Positions 18,601 to 25,827 of a stretch of 64,000 bases of DNA are shown one piece after another (position 1 is the first letter of the stretch; each line of letters begins with the position of its first letter). The notes under the pieces are model-generated. The model searched no databases. It was not told the DNA's origin and saw only the letters and a program-made list of their open reading frames with translations. This stretch comes from Chitinophagaceae bacterium. Lineage in GTDB: Bacteria; Bacteroidota; Bacteroidia; Chitinophagales; UBA10324. Location of the stretch: the NCBI GenBank assembly GCA_016704325.1, contig JADJAG010000008.1, positions 868,001 to 932,000 on the forward strand, in the 5' to 3' direction. The position numbers and the translations under genes are program-made.

Positions 18601-18746
18601 GATAGCTTTTCAGCCTTTGATCCAATACCCATGCTTTCTAATCAGATACATTCTTCCAATAGTGAAACAATAACGTCGGGGATTCTTGCTGTGCGGATAT
18701 AATCACATCCTGATTTCAACTCAGTTCAGGGTTACCACAAAAATAA

Positions 18747-18770
18747 GGGGCACCGATTTTTCGATGCCCC
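18747..18770 (-). terminator. Terminator of the Lys/Ala micro-protein gene
   Basis: A 10-bp stem GGGGCACCGA/TCGATGCCCC with a TTTT loop. One pair is C-A on the + strand but U-G on the - strand RNA. On the - strand a T-rich tail (TTATTTTTG) follows. Both points show that it works on the - strand, 24 bases after the stop at 18795. Confidence 0.8.
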
Positions 18771-18794
18771 GTTATTCAAAAAAGCTTTGCTAAA

Positions 18795-18881
18795 TTATTT
18801 TTTCTTAGCAGCTTTTTTAGCTCCTTTTTTCGGAGCTGCTTTCTTTGCAGCTTTTTTAGCTGCTTTCTTTTTTGTTGCCAT
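18795..18881 (-). CDS. 28-residue Lys/Ala-rich basic micro-protein (histone-tail-like)
   Basis: The - strand encodes ATG to TAA, 28 residues: MATKKKAAKKAAKKAAPKKG followed by AKKAAKKK. It consists almost wholly of Lys and Ala in AAKK units, with one Pro and one Gly. Codons vary (AAA/AAG, GCA/GCT), so this is not a simple DNA repeat. It resembles the tails of histone H1-like or AlgP-like DNA-binding proteins. Binding to DNA or polyphosphate is inference. A promoter with a palindrome lies 43 bases upstream and a terminator 24 bases downstream, making a complete tiny transcription unit. The opposite strand has a hydrophobic frame (18787-18990) that I take as its shadow. Confidence 0.7.
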   Translation of the reverse strand: MATKKKAAKKAAKKAAPKKGAKKAAKKK

Positions 18882-18923
18882 AGTTAAAAATTTTCATCAA
18901 AATAAGAACGAATCGTTTCATAA

Positions 18924-18968
18924 CAAAAATATTTTCAAACATTTTTATTCACACAACAATGTGAATAA
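18924..18968 (-). promoter_or_regulatory. Promoter and 9-bp palindrome upstream of the micro-protein gene
   Basis: On the - strand, TTG (18956-18954), a 22-base spacer and TATTTTTG (18931-18924) fit the phylum promoter. A perfect inverted repeat TTATTCACA - 6 bases - TGTGAATAA (18945-18968) encloses the -33 TTG in its centre. That placement is what an operator blocking or recruiting polymerase would have. No regulator is assigned. Confidence 0.6.
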
Positions 18969-19593
18969 TGTAGCAGTCATCCTTTTTTAAAATAAATCAG
19001 CAACAAAAAAAATTTCACTATTGATCCATTTTATGAAACTGCATTTTGATTTTATTCAATGAAATAATTTTTCAATCATGCTGAAACACAATACCAGCAA
19101 TACTTACAGCATACTCAAAAAAGAAATAATGATTTTACTCCTGCTGCAATAATCAAAAATAATTTTGCGATTGCAACACCTTGCAACAACAGAATTAATG
19201 TGCAAGTGTGATCAGAAATTGTGAAAAAAATTTTAAAAATAATTTCAGCTCATGTTGTCTAAAGGTTCCTAAAGCGACAATTTGAGTGTAAATCACCAAT
19301 TAACGTCAAAAGAAAAATTCAAAAAATTATTGATGATAAGAGTAAATAACACATTCTGAAGCTCAACAATAATTTATTTCAAACTGAAAGATAAACCTGA
19401 ATGCCGTTCCTGATTTGTGAGAGATATGATTGACGCAGCTGCTTAATTTTCCAAAGCTACGCTCCCTTTAGAAATATAGTCTGCGCAAAACAAGGGTTCA
19501 GGAAATAAAATGAGGTTACGCGAAATCAATCATTACCGGATGAAATCCAAACAGATCTGTTTTTCATTGCAGGATCGTGTAACGGGGCACTCG
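18969..19593. other. AT-rich gap, no feature seen
   Basis: About 625 bases of very AT-rich sequence with many short A and T runs. No gene, RNA structure or repeat was recognised. Confidence 0.5.
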
Positions 19594-19998
19594 TCACCTG
19601 GCTTTGTAATAGATGGTTGTTCCATTTGGATCTTCAGAAGCTTGCAAAATCAACTCACCGGCAGAAATGGATATCACTTTCATCTGGTACACAACTGATG
19701 TTTCTGTATCCTTTATCGACAGCAACCGCTTCTCCTCATCAACAGTCCAGGTGCCTTTAATCATACCATCGGGAAACAAACCCTGTTCTATCGTATGATC
19801 TGCATGAAGTATAAGCAAAAATGCACCTTCTCCCTGATCACCTGCTGTTACCTTATTGCCCATCACCAACTTTTCCATCTTCCAGGTTTTGGAAATTCTT
19901 TCATCCAAAACCGGTGGTGATACCTGGGCAACAGATGAATATGGGTTGGAGATCTGGCAGAGGCTGGTTGCAAGCAAACAAATGGTGTATCGTAGCAT
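19594..19998 (-). CDS. Exported lipocalin-like protein of unknown function
   Basis: A 134-residue protein from the ATG at 19998: signal peptide MLRYTICLLATSLCQ..., then RISKTWKMEKLVMGNKVTAG, HADHTIEQGLFPDGMIKGTW and DEEKRLLSIKD, the pattern of lipocalin-like (DUF4488/5004-type) small barrels. The frame extends to 20088, overlapping hppD, but the added residues are unlike a signal. It lies 90 bases downstream of hppD on the same strand and may be co-transcribed. Function unknown. Confidence 0.6.
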   Translation of the reverse strand: MLRYTICLLATSLCQISNPYSSVAQVSPPVLDERISKTWKMEKLVMGNKVTAGDQGEGAFLLILHADHTIEQGLFPDGMIKGTWTVDEEKRLLSIKDTETSVVYQMKVISISAGELILQASEDPNGTTIYYKAR

Positions 19999-20087
19999 GA
20001 CTCCGTGAATGCTACTCAGATGATGGACGCATTTACTAATTGACGAGCAAGTGAAAGCAGGTGACAAATGCAACATGAGTGGCATCA

Positions 20088-21215
20088 TTATAAGGTGCCC
20101 CTTAATTCCTGCTCGCGTTCAATCGCTTCAAACAAGGCTTTGAAATTTCCTTTGCCAAAAGAATTTGCCCCTTTGCGCTGAATGATCTCATAAAAAAGTG
20201 TCGGGCGATCTTCTACCGGTTTTGAAAAAATCTGCAGCAGATACCCTTCCTCGTCCCGATCAATCAGGATACCTAAATCCTTCAATGGTGCAAGGTCTTC
20301 ATCAATATGACCTACGCGATCCAGTACCGTTTCATAATAGGAAGCGGGAATCTTGAGAAATTCTACTCCGCGCTGTTGCAGGTTGGTAACCGTTTCAATT
20401 ATATTATCGGTGGCCACGGCAATATGCTGAACGCCCTGGCTGCCATAAAAGTCAAGGTATTCTTCTACCTGCGATTTCTTTTTTCCTTCAGCAGGTTCAT
20501 TGATCGGGAACTTGATGCGGCCATCACCGCTGCTCATCACCTTACTCATCAATGCAGAATATTCTGTACTGATGTCTTTATCATCGAATGTCAGAATATT
20601 CCTGAATCCCATCACGTCTTCATAAAATTTAACCCACGTATTCATTTCATTCCATCCTACATTTCCTACCATGTGATCCACATATTTCAGTCCCACCGGT
20701 TCCGTTTTCTTCATTGATTTATAGGGTTTGAATCCCGGCAGGAATATTCCGTTGTAATTTTTCCGTTCCACGAAAATATGCACGGTCTCTCCGTAGGTAT
20801 GAATACCGGACCGAACCACTTCTCCATATTCATCCTTTTCTGTGACCGGCTGCAGGTAAGCCTTTGCGCCTCGTTTAACTGTTTCTTCAAATGACTTCCT
20901 GGCATCATCTACCCAAAGCGCAATCACCTTTACACCATCTCCATGCTTTTTTACATGTTCGGAAATGGGCGAGTCCGGTGATAGTGCTGTAGTGAGCACC
21001 AGCCTGATTTTATTTTGCTGCATCACATACGATGCCTTGTCCTTTACTCCTGTTTCAAGTCCGCAAAAAGCAACAGGTTCATAACCAAAAGCGCTTTGAT
21101 AGTAATGGGCCGATTGTTTTGCATTGCCTACATAGAATTCCACATAATCGGTTCCCATGATGGGGAGAAAATCAACTTCCTGCGCAGTGGCCGCAGGTTT
21201 GGTGAGTGTTTCCAT
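20088..21215 (-). CDS. hppD: 4-hydroxyphenylpyruvate dioxygenase
   Basis: A 375-residue non-haem iron enzyme converting 4-hydroxyphenylpyruvate to homogentisate in tyrosine breakdown. Two vicinal-oxygen-chelate halves are visible. The iron ligands are in place: His in VDHMVGNV (~183), His in GVQHIAVAT (~262) and Glu in LFYEIIQRKG (~342), followed by the typical C-terminal FGKGNFKALFEAIEREQ. The pathway ends in fumarate and acetoacetate. scoA/scoB, which activate acetoacetate, lie directly upstream on the same strand, which fits a shared catabolic role. Other tyrosine-pathway genes are not in the window. Confidence 0.95.
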   Translation of the reverse strand: METLTKPAATAQEVDFLPIMGTDYVEFYVGNAKQSAHYYQSAFGYEPVAFCGLETGVKDKASYVMQQNKIRLVLTTALSPDSPISEHVKKHGDGVKVIALWVDDARKSFEETVKRGAKAYLQPVTEKDEYGEVVRSGIHTYGETVHIFVERKNYNGIFLPGFKPYKSMKKTEPVGLKYVDHMVGNVGWNEMNTWVKFYEDVMGFRNILTFDDKDISTEYSALMSKVMSSGDGRIKFPINEPAEGKKKSQVEEYLDFYGSQGVQHIAVATDNIIETVTNLQQRGVEFLKIPASYYETVLDRVGHIDEDLAPLKDLGILIDRDEEGYLLQIFSKPVEDRPTLFYEIIQRKGANSFGKGNFKALFEAIEREQELRGTL

Positions 21216-21363
21216 AAATAATTACTTTTTTATTTGAAAAATCGAAACAACATTTAACAAGCTACCTTATCATTGATGGTCGTACATTAACCTGTTGCCG
21301 GTAACTCTTTAAATGTACAAAGAAGTTTTTCCTGATGCAATGACTTGCTTAAATGAACTCTAA

Positions 21364-22023
21364 TTAAGAGATACTGATCTCCGGTATTTCACCATCTACA
21401 ATCAATCGTCCAAGCGTTTTTGAACGTATCTCTTCAATACTCACGCCCGGCGCGCGTTCAATCAACTTAAATCCACCAGGCGTAACATCCAGTACTGCCA
21501 GGTCGCTGACGATCCGTTTTACACATCTTACACCGGTGAGTGGCAGGGTACATGCCGGCAGCAGTTTGGATTCACCTTTTGGATTCGTATGCATCATTGC
21601 CACGATGATATTCTTAGCCGCTGCTACCAGGTCCATTGCTCCACCCATTCCCTTCACCATTTTACCTGGAATCTTCCAATTGGCAATATCTCCAGTATCA
21701 GAAACTTCCATTGCACCCAACACGGTCAGATCCACTTTACCCGCCCTGATCATTCCGAAACTTTCGGCTGAATCAAAAAAACTGGCGCCGGGAATTACTG
21801 TCACTGTTTCCTTTCCCGCATTGATCAGATCGGCATCTACTTCTTCTTCTTTAGGATAAGGACCCATACCAAGAATACCATTTTCCGACTGCAATACAAT
21901 ACTGATATTGGATGGAACAAAGTTGGCAACCAGGGTTGGAATGCCTATTCCAAGGTTCACATAGTAACCATCCTTCAATTCCTGCGCTATACGCTTTGCA
22001 ATGCCAAACTTATCTAGTGCCAT
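21364..22023 (-). CDS. scoB: Succinyl-CoA:3-ketoacid CoA-transferase subunit B
   Basis: A 219-residue beta subunit. NLGIGIPTLVANFV and the active-site segment QSENGILGMGPYP, with its catalytic Glu (~48), are intact, as are MGGAMDLVAAAKN and LPLTGVRCVKRI. With ScoA it transfers CoA from succinyl-CoA to acetoacetate, feeding ketone bodies to acetyl-CoA. It follows scoA on the same strand but is separated by a 249-base gap that holds an octamer repeat array, unlike the tight spacing usual for this pair. Confidence 0.95.
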   Translation of the reverse strand: MALDKFGIAKRIAQELKDGYYVNLGIGIPTLVANFVPSNISIVLQSENGILGMGPYPKEEEVDADLINAGKETVTVIPGASFFDSAESFGMIRAGKVDLTVLGAMEVSDTGDIANWKIPGKMVKGMGGAMDLVAAAKNIIVAMMHTNPKGESKLLPACTLPLTGVRCVKRIVSDLAVLDVTPGGFKLIERAPGVSIEEIRSKTLGRLIVDGEIPEISIS

Positions 22024-22149
22024 AATTTAGTTTTAGAACCTTTCAACTATCATTACCGGTTTCCGGATTTACTTTATAATGTTAAGTGACAACCAAGTCA
22101 AAAACCCTTCCTCAAAAAAAAAATACAAATCGAACGCCACTAAACTCTC

Positions 22150-22275
22150 ACTTCAGCACTTCAACACTTCAACACTTCAACACATCAACGCATCAGCACA
22201 TCAGCACATCGGCACATCAGCACATCCGCACATCAACACATCAACATATCGGCACATCCGCACATCCGCACATCA
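22150..22275. repeat. Octamer tandem array between scoA and scoB
   Basis: About 15 degenerate 8-bp units. The left part is ACTTCAAC; the right part is ACATCAGC / ACATCGGC / ACATCCGC / ACATCAAC. The array touches the scoA stop codon (22273-22275) and fills half of the scoA-scoB gap. The unit length matches the microsatellites at 1.4 kb although the sequence differs. Confidence 0.85.
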
Positions 22276-22971
22276 CCCAATCGCCACCGTCCTCTTCTCA
22301 ATCCTCCTCAAATAATTCGCTCCCTGAAAAATCCTACGCACATAGATTCCGGGCACATGCACCTGGTCAGGATCCAACTCACCCGGGGCCACCAAATGTT
22401 CCACTTCCACAATCGTAATATCACCGGCCTTTGCCATGGAAGAGGAGAAGTTGCGTGTGGTCTTTCTAAAAATCAGGTTGCCCATGTGATCGCCTTTCCA
22501 AGCTTTCACTAATGCAAAAGAAGCATGCAGTGCTTTTTCCATCAGGTACATCTTCCCATTAAATTCGCGTACTTCTTTACCTTCCGCTATTTCTGTTCCG
22601 TAACCTGCCGGTGTAAAATATGCCGGAATACCCATGCCTGCCATTTGTATGCTGGTAGCTAAAGTACCTTGTGGCAGCAAGTCTACTTCCAGTTCACCGG
22701 CAAGCAATTGCCGCTCGAACTCTGCATTCTCCCCAACATAAGAAGAGATCATTTTTTTTATTTGTCGGGTCTTGAGCAACATGCCCAACCCAAACTGATC
22801 TACACCTGCATTATTAGAAATACAGGTAAGATCTTTTATACCCTTCCGTACCAATGCATCCACACAATTTTCCGGAATGCCACACAGTCCAAATCCACCA
22901 ATCATCAGGGTAGCACCATCCGGAATATCCTGAATAGCTTCATCAGCACCAGAAACTCTTTTATCAATCAT
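22273..22971 (-). CDS. scoA: Succinyl-CoA:3-ketoacid CoA-transferase subunit A
   Basis: A 232-residue alpha subunit: TLMIGGFGLCGIPENC (CoA-transferase glycine motif, ~21-36), SNNAGVDQFGLG, SYVGENAEFERQ, LATSIQMAGMGIPAYFTPAGYGTEIAEGK and VEVEHLVAPGELDPD are all in normal order. It is the first gene of the scoA-scoB-hppD direction. The final residues KRTVAIG and the stop lie inside the downstream octamer array, so repeat slippage could alter the C-terminus. Confidence 0.95.
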   Translation of the reverse strand: MIDKRVSGADEAIQDIPDGATLMIGGFGLCGIPENCVDALVRKGIKDLTCISNNAGVDQFGLGMLLKTRQIKKMISSYVGENAEFERQLLAGELEVDLLPQGTLATSIQMAGMGIPAYFTPAGYGTEIAEGKEVREFNGKMYLMEKALHASFALVKAWKGDHMGNLIFRKTTRNFSSSMAKAGDITIVEVEHLVAPGELDPDQVHVPGIYVRRIFQGANYLRRIEKRTVAIG

Positions 22972-23097
22972 AGATCTATATTTTTTTTGCTAAAATTAAA
23001 AAAATCGTAATTGCTGTGGCTGGAAATCAGTCAATCACCTATCGAATGATAACGGATTCCTATTCCTGCTTCATCAAACTACAGCGATTGTTGCTCA

Positions 23098-23490
23098 TCA
23101 ATTTCTCTGGAGCGTATCCACTCCATCTTTTGTCTTTTCCGGCAGCCTGGCTTTTGCTTTTCCTTCCATGGCTGTCAGTTGATTTACAATTTCCTGGTAT
23201 ATCAACTCAAACTGCTCCGGATGATGGAGGTAATAATCAAATGATTCTTTAAAGATGGCGTATGTAGTTCCATGCCTTTTCATGATGTCTTCATACTTTA
23301 CTGCCACCAGTTTGTTCAATTCTAAATTTGTCAGTCCGCGGCTATTAACTGATGATTCTGCCACATGAATATCAAACAGCACGGCAATCATTTTATCTTT
23401 GGGCAAGATTCCACCCGGTGCTTTATCTGACTGTTTGGAACAGGAGACAAAAACGGAGATCATCAAAACATACACCATACAACGCAGCAT
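23098..23490 (-). CDS. DUF4296 lipoprotein
   Basis: About 130 residues from the ATG at 23490. A lipoprotein signal ends SVFVSC, followed by the DUF4296 pattern LPKDKMIAVLFDIHVAESS, a helical middle, YEDIMKRHGTTYAIFKESFDYYLHHPE and IYQEIVNQL. The family is restricted to Bacteroidota and has no known function. An alternative start at 23508 adds six residues. Its 5' end is divergent from yggS by about 75 bases. Confidence 0.7.
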   Translation of the reverse strand: MLRCMVYVLMISVFVSCSKQSDKAPGGILPKDKMIAVLFDIHVAESSVNSRGLTNLELNKLVAVKYEDIMKRHGTTYAIFKESFDYYLHHPEQFELIYQEIVNQLTAMEGKAKARLPEKTKDGVDTLQRN

Positions 23491-23564
23491 CCAATAGTGA
23501 GAGATCATTGCACCTGTTTCTTTACCGGCAAAAGTATTTCTTTTTGAGTACAGAATCCATAACC

Positions 23565-24224
23565 ATGCATGAAACATTAGCATCCATCAAGAATTACCTG
23601 CAAACGCACGGGGCAACCCTGGTAGCTATCAGTAAGACCAAACCTGCGGAAGAGATCCTGAAAGTTTATGAGCAGGGACAACGCATTTTCGGTGAAAATA
23701 AAGTGCAGGAACTCACCGACAAATATGTTGAGCTGCCTAAAGACATTCAATGGCACTTAGTCGGCCATCTTCAAAGCAATAAGGTTAAGTACATTACTCC
23801 GTTTGTATCGCTGATTCATTCGGTGGATAGCTTTAAGTTGCTGGAAGAGATTAACAGGCAATCGGCAAAAATCAACCGTGTAATTGATGTGTTGTTACAA
23901 ATCTATATTGCTAAAGAAGAAACGAAATTCGGATTGGGCTTTGATGAAGCGCGCGAATTATTGCAGGAACCGAAACTAAACTCCCTGCATCATATCTGTA
24001 TCAGAGGAATGATGGGAATGTCCACTTTTACAGATGATCAGATTCAGATTCGAAATGAATTCAGGTCGCTGAAATCTTTCTTTGACGAAGTGCAACCGCT
24101 CCGATCGGCCAGTTTTCAACCTGATATTCTTTCCATGGGAATGAGTGGTGACTATAAAATTGCAGTGGAAGAAGGAAGCAATATGGTAAGAATCGGAAGT
24201 GCCATTTTTGGTGAAAGAAAATGA
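23565..24224 (+). CDS. YggS/PROSC family pyridoxal-phosphate homeostasis protein
   Basis: A 219-residue PLP-binding TIM-barrel protein. The PLP lysine lies in VAISKTKPAEEI (~20). FGENKVQELTDKY, WHLVGHLQSNKVKY, ETKFGLG, GMMGMSTF and LSMGMSGDYKIAVEEGSNMVRIGSAIFG are the family signatures. It buffers free PLP in the cytosol. The start is the ATG at 23565 (MHETLASIKN); the frame from 23352 is an extension over the neighbouring gene. Confidence 0.92.
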   Translation: MHETLASIKNYLQTHGATLVAISKTKPAEEILKVYEQGQRIFGENKVQELTDKYVELPKDIQWHLVGHLQSNKVKYITPFVSLIHSVDSFKLLEEINRQSAKINRVIDVLLQIYIAKEETKFGLGFDEARELLQEPKLNSLHHICIRGMMGMSTFTDDQIQIRNEFRSLKSFFDEVQPLRSASFQPDILSMGMSGDYKIAVEEGSNMVRIGSAIFGERK

Positions 24225-24258
24225 AACGCTCACTATACAAAGTCTGTTTAAGATTTCG

Positions 24259-25116
24259 TTATAGAAAGATTGTCGAAGAGGCCAATAACGACTTATTAAA
24301 TGCATCATAATTTATTCCGGTTTCCATTTTCTGAGATTCAAAATATGAAATCAAATGTTCTGTAGGCATATTGCCGGTCAGTTCATCTTTTGCCATCGGA
24401 CAACCTCCATATCCTTTAATTGCACCATCGAATCGCCGACAACCATGGAGGCAGGCTGCTTCCACTTTTTCCTGCCAGGCATCCTGCGTAGTATGAAAAT
24501 GAGCGCCAAATTCAATTTGGGGGAAGGAAGGAATTAAATCTTTAAAGAGCATAGCAATCACTGCAGCATCTGCCACGCCGATGGTATCAGCCAAAGAAAT
24601 GATTTTGATGTCCATACCTATCATCTTCTCTGTCCATTTTTTCACAATTTCCGGACTATATGGATCGCCATATGGATTTCCAAAACCCATGGAGATATAC
24701 AGTACCAGTTGTTTCTTCTGCTTCAGGCAAATAGTTTGAATTTCCTCCACCCGCAGCAGCGCTTCATCCATGGAAGCATTGGTATTGCGTTGCTGAAATG
24801 TTTCTGACACAGAAAAGGGAAAACCGAGATAGGTGATCTCATCGAACATGGCCGCTTCGAGGGCTCCTCTTTTGTTTGCGATAATGGCAAGCAACTTCGC
24901 TTTCTCCGGCGACCAGTTCAAACCTGACAATACTAATGCAGTATCTGCCAATTGTGGGATAGCTTTCGGAGAAACGAAACTGCCGAAGTCAATGGTATCG
25001 AAACCCACTTCCAGTAAGCTATTGATATAGGCCACTTTTTTTTCTGTTGGAATGAATCCTTTGATCCCTTGCATGGCATCTCGCGGGCATTCTATAATCT
25101 TTACTTTTTCACTCAT
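24259..25116 (-). CDS. Hydroxymethylglutaryl-CoA lyase
   Basis: A 285-residue DRE-TIM barrel lyase cleaving HMG-CoA to acetyl-CoA and acetoacetate, the last step of leucine breakdown. Seen: VKIIECPRDAMQG (catalytic Arg/Asp, ~6-18), DFGSFVSPKAIPQ, GAHFHTTQ (metal His pair) and KGYGGCPMAKDELTGNMPTE, with the signature Cys of GCP. The N-terminal motif reads PRDAMQG where most enzymes have PRDGLQ, a mild difference. With ScoAB nearby, acetoacetate from leucine and tyrosine can be converted to acetyl-CoA. Confidence 0.88.
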   Translation of the reverse strand: MSEKVKIIECPRDAMQGIKGFIPTEKKVAYINSLLEVGFDTIDFGSFVSPKAIPQLADTALVLSGLNWSPEKAKLLAIIANKRGALEAAMFDEITYLGFPFSVSETFQQRNTNASMDEALLRVEEIQTICLKQKKQLVLYISMGFGNPYGDPYSPEIVKKWTEKMIGMDIKIISLADTIGVADAAVIAMLFKDLIPSFPQIEFGAHFHTTQDAWQEKVEAACLHGCRRFDGAIKGYGGCPMAKDELTGNMPTEHLISYFESQKMETGINYDAFNKSLLASSTIFL

Positions 25117-25286
25117 GCCTGAATTACGTTATACTTGTATGATAAATGATGACAATCTTTAATGGTGCGCCAAAGTTCCATAATTTTCATCCAATCAAAA
25201 ATACGGGCAGCGAATACACCTGAGCGGATTAAAAAAAGCATTTCAATTTTCTAAGACGTTGAAACATCAAAACCATAAATTGCAGC

Positions 25287-25804
25287 ATGAATATTACGCT
25301 CAGGAATGCTACCATTGAAGATGCCGAGCAATTGGCAGAAAACGGGGATACCACCTTCCGGGAAACCTGGTCGAAGAACTATGATGCAGTAACCTTGAAC
25401 AATTACCTCCAAGGCAATTACAGCTTGAAGTAATCCGGAAAGAATTAGCAGACCCGATGTATTTGTATATCGTGGCATTCGATAATGAAAAAATGGTGGG
25501 ATTTGCCAAGCTCAGCCTTCAGCAACAACTTGGAGACTTTATCACCAGGCAAAGTCTTGAAATATGTCGTTTGTATGTATTAAAGGCATACCACGATCAA
25601 AAAGTCGGAAAGCTACTGATGGAAGCTACCATTGAACTGGCGAAAAAAGAAAAGATGGAATCCGTGGTACTTGGTGTGTGGGAAGACAATCACCGTGCTG
25701 TTGCTTTCTACAAAAAATGGGGCTTTGAAAAAATAGGCACCCATCCATTTGTGATGGGCGACCTTATTGAAACAGATTGGGTGATGGAAAAGAAACTGGT
25801 TTAA
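25287..25804 (+). pseudogene. GNAT acetyltransferase interrupted by a single-base frameshift
   Basis: The ATG at 25287 opens a 48-residue frame (MNITLRNATIEDAEQLAENG ... NYSLK) that stops at 25433. The neighbouring frame continues the same protein: EVIRKELADP, YLYIVAFDNEKMVGFAKL, the acetyl-CoA loop DQKVGKLLMEATIE and VLGVWEDNHRAVAFYKKWGFE. One missing base near 25425-25428 (TTGAA for TTGGAA) explains the break and would restore a normal ~172-residue GNAT protein. It may be a true pseudogene or a sequencing error. The substrate is unknown. It converges with leuS (23-base gap). Confidence 0.8.
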
Positions 25805-25827
25805 TTTTTAACAACCAATTATTGCTG

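Noticed and set aside
18787..18990. Hydrophobic 67-residue frame on the + strand (possible small membrane toxin)
   Set aside because: It is the exact antisense of the Lys/Ala gene (Lys codons become Phe, Ala codons become Ser/Cys/Ala-type). Promoter, start and terminator wobble all favour the - strand. RNA-seq could reverse this.
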